Assembly: GCA_026004795.1 (NCBI GenBank)
Contig: BPJV01000013.1
Span: 33,791 to 97,790 of the forward strand
Direction: 5' to 3'
Source: Pirellulaceae bacterium
Lineage (GTDB): Bacteria > Planctomycetota > Planctomycetia > Pirellulales > Pirellulaceae
DNA: 64,000 nt
A model generated the notes under the pieces. The model searched no databases. It was given only the letters and a program-made list of their open reading frames with translations, and was not told the origin of the DNA. Numbering within the stretch: position 1 is the first letter of the stretch; each line of letters begins with the position of its first letter. The position numbers and the translations under genes were made by a program. Positions 11,082 to 22,707 of the stretch are shown piece after piece.

Positions 11082-11192
11082 TCTTCGTCGGAAGCGTACT
11101 TCTCCCCTTTACAGCATCGGCAAATGGGAACAAACTTGGAGCAGTTTCACCGGCCGCGTGGCGGGCCATCGTGCAGGTGGCTGGGAATCCAA

Positions 11193-11266
11193 GGCGGAGT
11201 AGCTCAGCCGGTTAGAGCAGCGGAATCATAATCCGCGTGTCGGGGGTTCGAGTCCCTCCTCCGCTA
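11193..11266 (+). tRNA. tRNA-Met (CAT anticodon)
   Basis: Cloverleaf by eye: acceptor GGCGGAG/CTCCGCT (terminal G-U), anticodon stem GCGGA/TCCGC with loop ATCATAA, T arm GGGGG-TTCGAGT-CCCTC, discriminator A, CCA not encoded. Elongator Met vs lysidine-modified Ile2 not distinguished. Confidence 0.92.
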
Positions 11267-11298
11267 CTTTTGCACGTTCTCGCATCCCACTACAAGTG

Positions 11299-11340
11299 AA
11301 CGCCTAAGTTCGTAGATTGCAGGAGCTTAGGCGTTTTCTC
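11299..11340 (+). terminator. Probable intrinsic terminator downstream of tRNA-Met
   Basis: AACGCCTAAG (11299-11308) / CTTAGGCGTT (11326-11335), 10-bp perfect arms followed by T-rich TTCTCTT. Confidence 0.65.
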
Positions 11341-11782
11341 TTCCGCTCTCCGTGCATCGGTTTCATCGCACCGCTCTGCCGCCATTCGCAACGTTTCGCG
11401 TCCCTACTGCTGCGCCAACTGCAGCGCGCAGCAGTCGCCATCCAGGGTCGAACCGGCTCCATCGGTCTCGGTTGCTGCCATGGCATGTGGGTCATCGTCC
11501 GGATCGTCCCACCTCGCTTGTGCGTGCTCCACCGCATCGGCCACCCCTCCTGCGAACAGGAATGGTCACGAGGGAGTGCTTTTCTTGTGGGGTCGTACGT
11601 CTGCAGCAGGGACGCGGTGGGGATCGTACTGGCAACCCAACAGGTTGACCTGAGTCGCCTCGTGGAGACGGGAACGTGGGCATCACGAGCAGCGGATAGC
11701 GGCAACGTCAGATGTTCGCCCTGATTGGTTTCCTCCCTGCCCCCGCCATCGGCCGGATGGCAGCCAAGTTTTGTACTGCCGG

Positions 11783-14700
11783 TCACGACTTGTCTGCGGC
11801 GGCGATGTGGGCTTGTTGGGCGTGCTCTTTGAGCAAATGGATCACACTCGGTGATCGTGGCTGATTGATCTCCCGAAACGGCAAGCGGATTTCTTCGGTG
11901 GTGGGGTCGAGTTGATGGACTTCCGCGCACGCGGGCAAGGGGCGATCGTACCGTTCGGCGAACCCGGGTGCTCCGCGAAGGGTGACTACCAGTGCCTCCG
12001 GTTGCTTGGTAAACACGATCAACCAAGGATCGGTAGCTCCTTCCAAGAAGTAGCACGCGTGATCCCGCTGGTCCCACCGCCAGCGACCGGCAGGAGCCGC
12101 CACATGGACCGACTGTACCAAGACGCTCAGTGTTTCGGCCGGCCACTGAGGTTCCTGGCCGTCCGGGAATCCCTTGCGCAGCATATGCCACCGCTGTTTG
12201 AGCAGCTTCCACGGCGTATGCTCTTGAGGTGCCAGTTTCGCCGAAGACTCCGACGCTTCTTCTTGATGCCCCGCCCGTCCCAGAAAGGCGTTGGCAGCAT
12301 GGTGCAGCCATTTCCAGAATTTCGGCGTATCGATTTCCTCCAAACGAAATGCCCGAATTTCCAATTCGAGGTATTTACCACTGGCTTTCGCTTTGACCCG
12401 GGGTTGATTGCCATAAAGCTCAATCTCGTCGACTTCATTGAGCGTGGGAAGTTCCACGATGCGCAACAACTCGGCTTTGGTGAAATTTCGTCGCGGCACA
12501 CGAAACTTGAGTTTCAGTAGCCAAGGTTCGGCGGTGATTGCATGGAAAAACCAGCCTCGGCTTTTCACCGATCCCGTTATCTCGACGACACTGCGATGGC
12601 TCCAGCGGGTGGGAGCGAAGCCTTCGATTTGTTCGATCTCTGCGACCATCCGGGCCAGTAGGCGACGGTCCCAGCGGATGGGTGATCCATCGCGACTGAC
12701 GCTGGTTTCCAGGTGCCATTTTCGTCCATCGGCTTGCCACGGCGCTGAAGTCGCTTGAGCGATGGCGCGAATGGTGATATCTCCCTCACGGGTATCGTCG
12801 ACCGCGGTGGGCTGGAAGGTCTGGCGAGTAGCGTAATCGGCGCGTGCCATCACTGGAATCAAGGCTTCCCCGGTATAGCTGCGCCAAGGACCGGCATCGC
12901 TGGTACCATGGTGCGGGTCGCATGGTTCTCGCTGTTGCCAGCCAGCCGCATAATCAACCAGTTGCTCGGGCGTCCCGGCAAACACGAGCCGCCCGCCACG
13001 ATCGCCGGCTTCGGGGCCCATGTCGATGACCCAATCGGCCGACTTGATGACGTCCAGGTTGTGCTCGATGACCACCACGGTATTGCCCAAGTCGACCAGT
13101 CGATGCAAGACGTCTAGAAGTTTGGCCACATCCTGAAAATGGAGCCCCGTGGTTGGCTCGTCCAGCAAGTAGAGTGTGCGCCCGGTATCGGGACGCGATA
13201 ATTCGGCGGCCAATTTGACGCGCTGCGCTTCACCACCAGAGAGCGTGGGAGCGGATTGCCCCAAAGCGACATAATCCAGCCCCACATCGATCAGTGTTTG
13301 CAGAATACGCCGTATTTTGGCGATGTTGTCGAACACCTCGATGGCTTGGCTGATCGGCATTTCCAGGACGTCGTGGATCGAATAACCATGGTAGGTGATG
13401 CTCAGCACCTCTTCGGTGAACCGACGTCCATGGCAGCTGTCGCACTCGACCCATATGTCGGGCAAGAAGTGCATTTCGATTCGGCGTTGTCCATGTCCCT
13501 CACACTGTTCACAGCGCCCACCGGGAACATTGAACGAGAAGTGGCGCGCGGTCAATCCGAGGGTACGTGACTCGGGGAGGCTGGCGAAGAGTTGGCGGAT
13601 CAGGTCGTAGACCCCCGTATAGGTTGCCGGAGTCGAACTTGGATTCGAACCGATGGGGCTTTGGTCCACACAGATGACTTTGTTGATCGCTGCCGCTCCT
13701 TCGATGGCATCCCACAGGGGGCGACTGGGGGCCGCGGCTGCCGGGCGACGGGCCAGGGCGGGCAGCAGCACGTCGTGCACGAGGGAGCTCTTGCCGCTAC
13801 CACTGGGACCGGTCACCACGCAAAACCGCTGCAAGGGAATCGCCACGTCGAGGCGTTTCAAGTTGTTGGCCCGCGCGCCACGGACCACCAGTTCACCGAG
13901 ATCGGTCGTTCTCCGGTTGCGAGGAATGGGAATGTGTTGTTTGTCGCCCAGGTAGGGCCCCGTCGGCGTGCGGCGTCGTCGCGCCAGCTGCTTGGGCGTC
14001 CCCTCGGCAACCAACCTTCCGCCATACCGTCCGGCTGCGGGGCCGAAGTCGAAGACGCGATCGGAAGCTTCGATCACATCACGATCATGCTCAACCACGA
14101 TCAATGTGTTTCCCAGGTCGCGCAGTTTCCGCAGCGCGCCGATCAGCCGATGGTTGTCCCGGGGGTGCAATCCAATGGTCGGCTCGTCCAAGACGTAGAG
14201 GACGCCGCACAGGCCGCTTCCCAGCTGGCTAGACAATCGAATACGCTGGCTTTCTCCGCCGCTGAGCGTTGCCGCCGATCGTCCCAGGGTGAGATACTCC
14301 AGCCCGACATCGAGCAAGAATTGCAATCGTTCGCGGATCTCGCGCACCAGTTCACCGGCGATTTCCTGCTCGCGCTGGTCGAGCCTCCAGTCACACACCA
14401 TGGCGAACAACGATGCCAGGTCCGCATGCACATAATCGGCCATGGTCTTGCCGCGAAAACGCACGGCGGCGGCATCACGATTCAGCCGACTCCCCTCGCA
14501 CTCGGTACAGGTAATCTCTCCCACAAACTGATTGAGTGCAGCGCGCAGACGGTAGTTGAGTCGGGCGGCTTGTTCGACGGCTGGGAACAGGCCTCGCCAC
14601 TGGAACTCGAATTCGATCCCCTTGGCATTCTTGACCTTGAACCATCGGTCTGCTGCCCCGTGGAATAGGAGGCGTCGCTGGGCCGCGGAGAGTTCCCCGG

Positions 14701-17700
14701 CAGGCACGTCCATGGGAATACCGGCGGCTTGGCAAAAGGCGGTCAACAATGGTCCAGCCAGCTCAGGGGGCTCCCAGTCAGCTGCATCCGCATGCATGGG
14801 CGGCCAGCACCGCAAGGCGCCCGCGGCGAGCGTCTTGTCGGGATCGAGCAGCAGTTCGGGGGACGTACCGGTTTGCACGCCCAGCCCATCACAACCTGGG
14901 CACCATCCCAAGGGAGAGTTGAAGGAGAAGGAATGCGGCGTAAGGGCCGTGAGGCTGTGCCCACACTGCCGACAGGCCAGATGTTGACTATGGCGTGTCG
15001 CCTCCCAGTAATGCTCTTCAACATCATCGCGAGGATGCAGCACGAACAGCTCGCCGCCACCCAACGAGAGTGCCAACTCGACGCTTTCGGCAATCCTGCT
15101 TGCGGCGGCCGGGCCGACAGTCACCCGATCGACGACCGCTTCGATCTGATAGCTCACGGTGCTCGACAACACGGGTGGTTCATCAAGGTGGTAGGTGCGG
15201 CCATTGACGCGCACGCGCACCAGTCCAGAAGTCTTGAGATCCTCCCACATCCGCTCTGGATCCATCTTTGCTTCCCACCGCAGGGGCGCGGTGATCACCA
15301 ACCGCGTTCCATCGGGAAACTCCAGCAGATGCCGCGTGATATCGTCCGCGGTCTGCGTGGAGACGGGAAGGTCACAATGGGGGCAGTGAGGAATGCCCAG
15401 CCGCGCCATTAGAACGCGCAAGTAATCGTAAATCTCGGTGACCGTGCCTACCGTACTGCGCGGATTGTGGGCAACCGTCTTTTGTTCGATCGCCACGGCT
15501 GGTGCCAGTCCCTCGATACGATGCACGTGCGGTTTGGGCATCTGGCCGACGAACTGGCGAGCATAGGAGGAGAGGCTTTCCACATACCGCCGTTGGCCCT
15601 CGGCGTAGATGGTATCCATGGCCATCGAGCTCTTGCCACTACCGCTGGGACCACAAAACACGTTCAGAGCGTGATGAGGAATGGTCAGCGATACGTCCTT
15701 GAGATTATGTTCCGTCGCTCCTACGACGCGAATCTGCCGGCTGACCATGCGGCTCTTTGTCCGTCTTGTTTTCTTCGCCTTCTGTTTGCTGTCGTGGACC
15801 ATGGGGGCTACCGGTGGCATTTCCAAGTGGCGGGCCAGACTGCGTCCGGTATGCGACTGCGCGCATGCCAGAAGCTCTTCGGGCGTTCCAGCAAAGACAA
15901 GCTCTCCTCCCCGAACGCCGGCCTCCGGACCGATGTCGATGATCCAGTCGGCTACCTTGATGACATCGAGATTATGTTCGATGACCAACACCGTGTTCCC
16001 CCGCTCCACCAGATCCTGAAGCACGTTGATCAGCAACCGGATGTCATGGAAGTGGAGTCCGGTGGTCGGCTCATCAAGCAAGTAGAGCGTCCGGCCAGTA
16101 GCGCGGCGCGAAAGCTCCCTGGCCAACTTGATCCGCTGGGCTTCGCCGCCAGAGAGCGTGGGAGAAGGCTGGCCGAGTTTGATGTAGTCCATGCCGACAT
16201 CGACCAACGTCTGCAGCCGGTCGGCGATTTTCGGCACGTTCTCAAACAATTCCAAGGCCGCGCGCACATCCAGGTCGAGAACGTCGGCGATCGAGTGCTC
16301 CTTGAACTTGACCTGTAGCGTCTCGTAGTTGTAACGCTGACCATTGCACACCGGGCAAGTAACCCAGATGTCGGCCAAGAAATCCATCTCCAATTTGTTG
16401 GCCCCGTTCCCCTCGCACGGTTCACAGCGGCCACCAGCGACGTTGAAGGAGAAGCGTCCTGGGGCAAATCCCCGCCGCTTGGCCTCCGGCAAACTGGCAA
16501 ACAGACGTCGTATTTCATCAAACGCTTTGATGTACGTGGCCGGATTGCTGCGCGGCGTCCGCCCGATAGGAGATTGGTCGATGGGGATCACTTTGTCGAG
16601 ATGCTCGAGCCCTTCTACACGGTCGTGCTTGCCAGGTACATCTTCGGCCCGATGGAAATGGCGTCGCAACACGGGGACGATGATCTCGTTGACCAAGGAG
16701 CTTTTCCCGGAACCACTCACACCGGTGACGCACACCAGTTTTCCCAGGGGAATATCGACGTCGATGTTCTTGAGGTTGTTGTGCCGAGCCCCGCGCACGC
16801 GGAGTACCTGACCGTTGCCACGGCGGCGACTGGCGGGCACGGCAATCTGCTCGGCACCCGACAGATACTTGCCCGTGAGGCTGCGCGGCGCGGCGGCCAC
16901 CTCTGCCAAGGTTCCTGCGCCGACGATCTCCCCTCCCCGCACACCGGCTCCCGGACCGAAGTCGAGAACCATATCCGCAGCGCGCATGGTGTCCTCGTCG
17001 TGCTCCACGACGAGGAGCGTGTTGCCTTGGTCACGCAAGGCCTTTAACGAATCGATGAGCCGGTCGTTATCGCGAGGATGCAACCCGATCGACGGTTCGT
17101 CAAGCACGTAGAGGACACCGACCAGACCGGCGCCGATTTGGCTGGCCAGCCGAATGCGCTGGGCCTCCCCGCCGGAGAGCGTTGGGGCCGGACGATCGAG
17201 ACTGAGATAGTCGAGACCGACATCGATCAAGAACTGCAGCCGCTGGCAGACTTCCCGAATGACCTCCTCGCCGATCGTCCGCCGCAGCGGATCGAGTTCC
17301 AGCGATTTGAGGAACTCGAGCGTCTTGTCGATCGGCAAGTGGCACAACTCGGCGATATTCAACCATTGCCGCTCACCGGCGGCCGGAGCAGAGGAGGCCA
17401 GTTTCAAATGCCGCGCCAGCTCTCCCAGACGAGTTCCCCCGCAAGCATAGCAAGCGCATTGTTCCATGTACTTTTCCAGTCGCTTGCGCAACGACTTGGA
17501 GCCAGACTCGCGATACTTCTCTTCCAGTTGGCCGATGATGCCGGGAAACTTGCCGCCAAACTTCACCGGGTTCTGGCCCCCGCGCCAGGTAAAGGTGATA
17601 TGGCGCTCGCCCAGTCCGAACAACCAGTCGCGCTGTAGTGGAGCCGGCAGCCGATTCCACGGAGCCGCCAAGGCCATTCCCGGCTGCAAGCCGTAGTCTT

Positions 17701-18832
17701 CCTCCAACACGGCGGCGACGCCCAGCAGAATTTGGCGGTTCCAACGAGGAAGATCCTGCCAGCGTCCCAGCGGTTCGACGGCTCCGTTTTTTAACGACAG
17801 CTGCGGATCGGGAATAATCCGCTCGGGAACGAACGTGAAGGTATGACCCAATCCTTCACAGGTACGACACATACCCGCCGGGCTGTTGAAACTGAGGCTT
17901 TGGGGCGTCGGCGGTAGAAACGACTCGCCACACTGGGGGCAACTATACTCGCTGCTGAAAATAAGGTCTTCGATAGGTGGTCTGCTCGACGTTCTCTGCA
18001 GTAGTTCTGCCGCTTCCTGCGCCGAGGAGGCCTCTATTTCGTCGATTGCCGGCACGACGATCATCGTCCCCTCCCCCAACCGCAATGCCTCCTCGACAGC
18101 CTGAGCGATCTCGGTGCGCGGAGTCTGCCCGGGAACAAACTTTCCCACCACCACTTCCACGTCATGCTTCTGCTGGCGACTGAGCGGGGGAACGTCAGCG
18201 AGCCGACATAGGGTGCCGTCGATGCGCACTCGTGCATAACCCCGCCGTCGCAGTGAGTCGAACAGGTCGCGATGTTGACCACGGCTGCCGCGAATCACCG
18301 AAGCGAGAATCAGGTATTCCTGGTTGGCCGCGAGCGCTTGCAACCGAGCGATGATCTGATCCCGTGTCTGGGCGGTGATCGGCACGTCGCAAATAGGACA
18401 GAAACCTTGGCCAACGCGGGCGTAAAGTAGACGCAGGAAATCGTAGATCTCGGTGATCGTGCCGACGGTCGAACGGGGATTGGCACTGGTCGATTTTTGA
18501 CTGATCGAGATGGCTGGGCTGAGGCCGCCGATATAATCGACATTCGGCTTTGGCAATTGACCGATGAACTGCCGGGCGTAACTGGAAAGGCTTTCCAGGT
18601 ACCGTCGCTGCCCTTCGGCATAGAGCGTATCGAACGCCAAGGAGCTTTTCCCGCTGCCGCTCACTCCGGTAACGACGATCAACTGGTTGCGAGGAATCGA
18701 TAGACTAACGTTGCGCAGGTTGTGTTCCCGAGCCCCGCGCACGTCGATTGCACTGCCATCCATCTTGGGACTTATCCATCCGTAATTGACTGAGAATGCG
18801 GGCAAAACAAGTAATTCTAACCGATGGACCAA
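11783..18832 (-). CDS. uvrA: Double-length (tandemly fused) excinuclease UvrA with C-terminal extension
   Basis: 2349 aa; two complete UvrA units, each with two Walker A motifs ([56 protein letters not shown]), UvrA zinc modules (CEPCEGNG...[14 protein letters not shown]...CDSCHG) and LSGGEAQR signatures; then ~400 aa of unrelated sequence. Probable start at 18763 ([16 protein letters not shown]). Confidence 0.95.
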   Translation of the reverse strand: MVHRLELLVLPAFSVNYGWISPKMDGSAIDVRGAREHNLRNVSLSIPRNQLIVVTGVSGSGKSSLAFDTLYAEGQRRYLESLSSYARQFIGQLPKPNVDYIGGLSPAISISQKSTSANPRSTVGTITEIYDFLRLLYARVGQGFCPICDVPITAQTRDQIIARLQALAANQEYLILASVIRGSRGQHRDLFDSLRRRGYARVRIDGTLCRLADVPPLSRQQKHDVEVVVGKFVPGQTPRTEIAQAVEEALRLGEGTMIVVPAIDEIEASSAQEAAELLQRTSSRPPIEDLIFSSEYSCPQCGESFLPPTPQSLSFNSPAGMCRTCEGLGHTFTFVPERIIPDPQLSLKNGAVEPLGRWQDLPRWNRQILLGVAAVLEEDYGLQPGMALAAPWNRLPAPLQRDWLFGLGERHITFTWRGGQNPVKFGGKFPGIIGQLEEKYRESGSKSLRKRLEKYMEQCACYACGGTRLGELARHLKLASSAPAAGERQWLNIAELCHLPIDKTLEFLKSLELDPLRRTIGEEVIREVCQRLQFLIDVGLDYLSLDRPAPTLSGGEAQRIRLASQIGAGLVGVLYVLDEPSIGLHPRDNDRLIDSLKALRDQGNTLLVVEHDEDTMRAADMVLDFGPGAGVRGGEIVGAGTLAEVAAAPRSLTGKYLSGAEQIAVPASRRRGNGQVLRVRGARHNNLKNIDVDIPLGKLVCVTGVSGSGKSSLVNEIIVPVLRRHFHRAEDVPGKHDRVEGLEHLDKVIPIDQSPIGRTPRSNPATYIKAFDEIRRLFASLPEAKRRGFAPGRFSFNVAGGRCEPCEGNGANKLEMDFLADIWVTCPVCNGQRYNYETLQVKFKEHSIADVLDLDVRAALELFENVPKIADRLQTLVDVGMDYIKLGQPSPTLSGGEAQRIKLARELSRRATGRTLYLLDEPTTGLHFHDIRLLINVLQDLVERGNTVLVIEHNLDVIKVADWIIDIGPEAGVRGGELVFAGTPEELLACAQSHTGRSLARHLEMPPVAPMVHDSKQKAKKTRRTKSRMVSRQIRVVGATEHNLKDVSLTIPHHALNVFCGPSGSGKSSMAMDTIYAEGQRRYVESLSSYARQFVGQMPKPHVHRIEGLAPAVAIEQKTVAHNPRSTVGTVTEIYDYLRVLMARLGIPHCPHCDLPVSTQTADDITRHLLEFPDGTRLVITAPLRWEAKMDPERMWEDLKTSGLVRVRVNGRTYHLDEPPVLSSTVSYQIEAVVDRVTVGPAAASRIAESVELALSLGGGELFVLHPRDDVEEHYWEATRHSQHLACRQCGHSLTALTPHSFSFNSPLGWCPGCDGLGVQTGTSPELLLDPDKTLAAGALRCWPPMHADAADWEPPELAGPLLTAFCQAAGIPMDVPAGELSAAQRRLLFHGAADRWFKVKNAKGIEFEFQWRGLFPAVEQAARLNYRLRAALNQFVGEITCTECEGSRLNRDAAAVRFRGKTMADYVHADLASLFAMVCDWRLDQREQEIAGELVREIRERLQFLLDVGLEYLTLGRSAATLSGGESQRIRLSSQLGSGLCGVLYVLDEPTIGLHPRDNHRLIGALRKLRDLGNTLIVVEHDRDVIEASDRVFDFGPAAGRYGGRLVAEGTPKQLARRRRTPTGPYLGDKQHIPIPRNRRTTDLGELVVRGARANNLKRLDVAIPLQRFCVVTGPSGSGKSSLVHDVLLPALARRPAAAAPSRPLWDAIEGAAAINKVICVDQSPIGSNPSSTPATYTGVYDLIRQLFASLPESRTLGLTARHFSFNVPGGRCEQCEGHGQRRIEMHFLPDIWVECDSCHGRRFTEEVLSITYHGYSIHDVLEMPISQAIEVFDNIAKIRRILQTLIDVGLDYVALGQSAPTLSGGEAQRVKLAAELSRPDTGRTLYLLDEPTTGLHFQDVAKLLDVLHRLVDLGNTVVVIEHNLDVIKSADWVIDMGPEAGDRGGRLVFAGTPEQLVDYAAGWQQREPCDPHHGTSDAGPWRSYTGEALIPVMARADYATRQTFQPTAVDDTREGDITIRAIAQATSAPWQADGRKWHLETSVSRDGSPIRWDRRLLARMVAEIEQIEGFAPTRWSHRSVVEITGSVKSRGWFFHAITAEPWLLKLKFRVPRRNFTKAELLRIVELPTLNEVDEIELYGNQPRVKAKASGKYLELEIRAFRLEEIDTPKFWKWLHHAANAFLGRAGHQEEASESSAKLAPQEHTPWKLLKQRWHMLRKGFPDGQEPQWPAETLSVLVQSVHVAAPAGRWRWDQRDHACYFLEGATDPWLIVFTKQPEALVVTLRGAPGFAERYDRPLPACAEVHQLDPTTEEIRLPFREINQPRSPSVIHLLKEHAQQAHIAAADKS

Positions 18833-19281
18833 TGTTTGACTGTGGGGTAGGTGGCACTAGCGGACGATTTGCGTTGCTGCATCACACGTTCCTTCCTTCC
18901 CAAACCGGGAACAATCATTGGGACTTGATGTTCGACCAGCCAGATGGCTTGCTGACCTTTCGGCTGCTGGCGTTACCCGTGCCCAGTGACCCGCGGCAGG
19001 GCCACCGGGTGACCGCGGTGCGATTGCCGACGCATCGGCGAAAGTACCTGGAGTATGAGGGGCCCTTGTCAGGACAACGGGGCCACGTGCAGCGCGTGGC
19101 AGGTGGCACGTATCACGCCAAGAAACAAGATCTCCCCCACCAACCTCACGTGTCTTGGCAGGTGGACCTGCGTTCCCCGCAATTGGATGCCACGCTGATC
19201 CTCCCCGTCGTATCCATCCACCAAACTTGCCTGGTGACCGCGCACCAGTGGTGCTGGCATGACGGCACCATGGAGGACTGA
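18796..19281 (+). CDS. Small protein resembling the LigD 3'-phosphoesterase (PE) domain
   Basis: 161 aa; RFALLHHTFL...NNHWDLMFDQPDGLLTFRLLALP, RKYLEYEGPLSGQRGHVQRVAGGTY resemble stand-alone LigD-PE-like proteins. Start could be internal (ATG 18832). Confidence 0.6.
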   Translation: MRAKQVILTDGPMFDCGVGGTSGRFALLHHTFLPSQTGNNHWDLMFDQPDGLLTFRLLALPVPSDPRQGHRVTAVRLPTHRRKYLEYEGPLSGQRGHVQRVAGGTYHAKKQDLPHQPHVSWQVDLRSPQLDATLILPVVSIHQTCLVTAHQWCWHDGTMED

Positions 19282-19620
19282 TCGCAGGCCGTAGCGCCTG
19301 GCGCGGAAAGGCATGCGGCGGGGAAGCATCCGCGGGGTGAGGAGCGAGCAGCACGATGCCGCATGCTGCCGAGCCGCCTGTCCGACGGCAACCATTCCTG
19401 GCGGTATGCTTTCGGTCTTGGCCAGCGGGCCGCGTCGCCCCGATTTCAGGATGCCAGCTGTGGTCCCTGCCGCCTGCTGTCGATGCTGATCGACGGAGAA
19501 GAGGACGCCGGACTGCGCAGACGAAATCGACATTTTTGAGTAATCGGGGTTGCCGCCCGGTACCGATATTGAGTAATTGGAAAAGGTTCGATTTCGGGGA
19601 ACACACCGCGAGGTTCCATC

Positions 19621-20286
19621 ATGCCAGCGTTCCCTGGGGAACGCGTCCTCGGAACGAGAATCCCACATATAGCGGCTGGCGTCTCGCTGTTCACGATGAA
19701 TGGCGATCGCCAGAGGAAACCAACCGCAGGATGGGCTGGGGCTCGCGGCATTCTGGGCGATCGCTTTTGCCGAGTGACAACAGTGGTGGCCCGAGTTGAC
19801 GTTTTCGGTGCGAGGCCCGCCTCTCGGAAAGGAGGCCAGGACATGCCGGGTACCGTTCTTCCTCTGGTCAAGGGACTGCTCTTCCCCTTGCTCTGTTCAA
19901 TTTCCGGAACCAATGCGGGAGCCAATCGCGGAGTTTCGGAGCGTGTCGACCTCATCGAGCTGAATCACTTCTACGATGAACGCGGACGGCATGCCTACGA
20001 TCAAGTGATCTTTTACGAATGGTCGCCGGACTATTGTCGATTTCATGTGATCGCTTGGTGTTTGGTGGAGAACAATACCCATCGCATGCCGACCCGGGTG
20101 CCCGGCGCCAGCGGCGACTGGGCGGTTCGCTGGCTCGATCGTGACACGATGGTGCATCGCGAGGTTCGCTCGCGATTGTTCCGAGAGACCTGGAGCCATG
20201 TGGATCCGGAGCGAGCGAACAAAAAGCTGCTTGAAGAAAAATACCGCATCAGTTTGTTAAGGCTCGACGAACGGCAGCACCGTTGA
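19621..20286 (+). CDS. Conserved hypothetical protein
   Basis: 221 aa; compositionally convincing core RVDLIELNHFYDERGRHAYDQVIFYEWSPDYCRFHVIAWCLV; true start uncertain (N-terminal ~90 aa may be non-coding). Confidence 0.6.
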   Translation: MPAFPGERVLGTRIPHIAAGVSLFTMNGDRQRKPTAGWAGARGILGDRFCRVTTVVARVDVFGARPASRKGGQDMPGTVLPLVKGLLFPLLCSISGTNAGANRGVSERVDLIELNHFYDERGRHAYDQVIFYEWSPDYCRFHVIAWCLVENNTHRMPTRVPGASGDWAVRWLDRDTMVHREVRSRLFRETWSHVDPERANKKLLEEKYRISLLRLDERQHR

Positions 20287-20312
20287 CGAACATGCGCGGC
20301 GCGGCGATGCCC

Positions 20313-21641
20313 TCACTGCCGCTCGTCGATCCAGCGGCGGGCTTTGGCTTCGAACCGTGGCAATGTCCCCGAAGCAACTACGTGCACCGGAATCCGCAGG
20401 CCGAGGCGCATGAGCAACGCACGTTCCAAACCTGATCTGTCGGCCTCGGTGCCCTCGATCTCGATCCGCAACTCATCGAGCATGCCACGGCGGTGGATGC
20501 GCACACGATACTCAGCGATCTGCGGAAATTGACGCACGATGGCGTCGATACTGCTGGGGAAGACGTTGACGCCGCGGATGGTCACCATGTCGTCGGCGCG
20601 GCCCACGACGCCACGCGGCAACCACACGAACCGGCAGGGGCCGTCGGTGGGCCGGGCGAATTCCACTACGTCTCCCGTGCGGTAGCGGATCAGCGGAGCC
20701 CCGAGGCGTCCAATCGAGGTCAACACCAGCTCATGCAGCCCCGTTGCGGCATCCGCTCCCTGGCGGTCCACGGGGAGAAACTCAGCGATAAAGCTGGTTT
20801 CGATCACGTGCAATCCGATACGATCGGGCCAGCCAAACCCCCACGGCCCGATTTCGGTCGCCCCGCTATGATCGACGACGTGAGCCTGCCAGGCCGTCTC
20901 CATGCGCTGACGCACGGCGGGCACGCTGCCCCCAGACTCTCCGGCGACAATGATGGTTCGTACGGGCAGCTGGCCCAAAGGGAATCCTTCGTTTTCCGCA
21001 AGTTGCGCCAGGTGCAGCGCGTAGGACGGAGTGCAGCATACCACTGTTGCTTGCGTGCGTCGCATGAACTCTAGGCGCGCCATCGACGACATGCCACCAC
21101 CGGAGATGACCAAAGCGCCGCGTTCGATGCACGCCTGATGCGCACTCCAGAAACCGATAAAGGGGCCGAAAGAGAATGCCAGGAACACGCGATCGGTGGC
21201 ATCAACCCCCGCCGCGTGCAACACATGCTGCCACGTGCCCGACCACCAAGCAACCCAATCCTGCTCCGTATCGAGGATCAATAACGGGTCCCCCGTGGTG
21301 CCACTGGTGCGGTGCAGACGCGTGTATTCAGCGAGCGGAAAAGAATGATGGGGGCTGATTCCGTGGGGAGACTGTTGCGCGGCGGCCACCAACTCGCCTT
21401 TGGTGGTAAACGGCAAGTCCTTTAGTTCGTGCAAACTGTTCAACTGCAGCGAGTCCTCGCCGAGCTTTCGGCGATAGAATTCATTGCTGGGCAAAATACA
21501 ACGAAACTGCTTGTTCAGCGCATCCAGTTGCCACTGGGCCAATCGATCCTCCGGCCATTGCCAACTTTCTGCGACCGGCGGCAATCGCCAGGGCGACGCC
21601 GCGCGTGGCTGCCGGGAAGACTCCTCACGTTTCGCTTGCAT
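20313..21641 (-). CDS. Phenylacetate-CoA ligase-like AMP-forming enzyme (PaaK family)
   Basis: 442 aa; LHELKDLPFTTKGEL, TRLHRTSGTTGDP, DHSGATEIGPWGF, LIRYRTGDVVEF, GRADDMVTIRGVNVFPSSID. Confidence 0.92.
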   Translation of the reverse strand: MQAKREESSRQPRAASPWRLPPVAESWQWPEDRLAQWQLDALNKQFRCILPSNEFYRRKLGEDSLQLNSLHELKDLPFTTKGELVAAAQQSPHGISPHHSFPLAEYTRLHRTSGTTGDPLLILDTEQDWVAWWSGTWQHVLHAAGVDATDRVFLAFSFGPFIGFWSAHQACIERGALVISGGGMSSMARLEFMRRTQATVVCCTPSYALHLAQLAENEGFPLGQLPVRTIIVAGESGGSVPAVRQRMETAWQAHVVDHSGATEIGPWGFGWPDRIGLHVIETSFIAEFLPVDRQGADAATGLHELVLTSIGRLGAPLIRYRTGDVVEFARPTDGPCRFVWLPRGVVGRADDMVTIRGVNVFPSSIDAIVRQFPQIAEYRVRIHRRGMLDELRIEIEGTEADRSGLERALLMRLGLRIPVHVVASGTLPRFEAKARRWIDERQ

Positions 21642-21940
21642 GGGGCCTCTCTCTCGTTCCTAAACGTCATCGGGTAGGGTGCTGGGGGCGGTCGCGAATC
21701 GTGCGGACCACTGGATCCGCGGCCAACGTGATGGCCGACGATGCCTGTCGCAGTTCACCTCGCGGCTACGACGCTTCCCCGGAGCATCGACGCTGGCAGG
21801 TCTCGGAAAAACTTGCTGCCGGGGCGTAACCTCCTGCCCAGGATCGGGGTTAAAGTATAGACAGTTCGCCGCCATCTCGAAGGGAGTTGGGAGCGTCAAC
21901 ATCCTTAGGTCGTGTAAGCACTTACGAAGAGGTAATCGCC

Positions 21941-22702
21941 ATGTCCAATCGGCATCAGCGCCTAGTTGTTGAGCACATCCGAGATCGCTTTCCTGAGCTT
22001 CCTCGTTCGACGCGCCGATGCTTCCTGCGCCATTCCGCCTTTGCGGCTGCCCTGCTGGCCGTGCCCGGAGCATTCGCGGAAGAGCTGGCGACGACACCGC
22101 AGATGACCGAGGGGCCGTTCTATCCTGATCGTCTGCCGTTGGATACGGACAATGATCTCTTGATTCTCAACGATGCCATAACTCCAGCGGTAGGCCAGAT
22201 CACCCATGTGGCCGGACGGCTGCGCAGTAGAACGGGGCAGCCGGTGCGAGGGGCGTTCGTCGAGATTTGGCAGTGCGACAACAATGGCTCGTACTTGCAC
22301 AGCGATAGTGGCAATCGCGACCGGTACGACAGCAATTTTCAAGGCTATGGTCGCTGCCTGACCGATGCTGCCGGCCGTTACTATTTCCGCACCATCAAGC
22401 CCGTTCCTTACCCGGGAAGGACACCACATATCCACTTTGCAGTCAGTCTCCATGGGCGCCGCGTGTTGACCACCCAACTGTTTGTCGAAGGGCATCCGCA
22501 GAACGCGACCGATGGTCTGCTGCGACGGATTACCGATCCGGTGCAGCGAGCCTTGATCATCCGGCCGTTCCAACCGCTGCCGGATTCTAAGCTCGATGAA
22601 TTGACGGTGGATTTCGACCTGATACTGGGGCTGACGCCGGACGAAACGCAGTTGGATCGTCTGGAAGGGGGGATCGCTCGTCCCCAATCGCGGCGTGGCT
22701 GA
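21941..22702 (+). CDS. Exported intradiol ring-cleavage dioxygenase-like protein
   Basis: ORF 21887..22702, start ATG 21941. TEGPFYPDRLP, GRLRSRTGQPVRGAFVEIWQCDNNGSYLHSD, YYFRTIKPVPYPGRTPHIHFAV; N-terminal TRRCFLRHSAFAAALLAVPGAFA signal-like segment. Confidence 0.88.
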   Translation: MSNRHQRLVVEHIRDRFPELPRSTRRCFLRHSAFAAALLAVPGAFAEELATTPQMTEGPFYPDRLPLDTDNDLLILNDAITPAVGQITHVAGRLRSRTGQPVRGAFVEIWQCDNNGSYLHSDSGNRDRYDSNFQGYGRCLTDAAGRYYFRTIKPVPYPGRTPHIHFAVSLHGRRVLTTQLFVEGHPQNATDGLLRRITDPVQRALIIRPFQPLPDSKLDELTVDFDLILGLTPDETQLDRLEGGIARPQSRRG

Positions 22703-22707
22703 TCGTT

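Noticed and set aside
11304-12311. 335-aa - ORF overlapping the 3' end of uvrA
   Set aside because: Arg/Ser/Thr-rich, no recognisable motifs, overlaps the well-supported UvrA frame on the same strand.
13592-14668. 358-aa + ORF (and 15467..16318 +, 11912..12520 +)
   Set aside because: Shadow ORFs antisense to the giant uvrA; high GC third-position bias produces long open complementary frames.
18857-19606. 249-aa and 199-aa minus ORFs (18857..19606, 19069..19668)
   Set aside because: Antisense to the LigD-PE-like gene and intergenic DNA; no motifs, biased composition.
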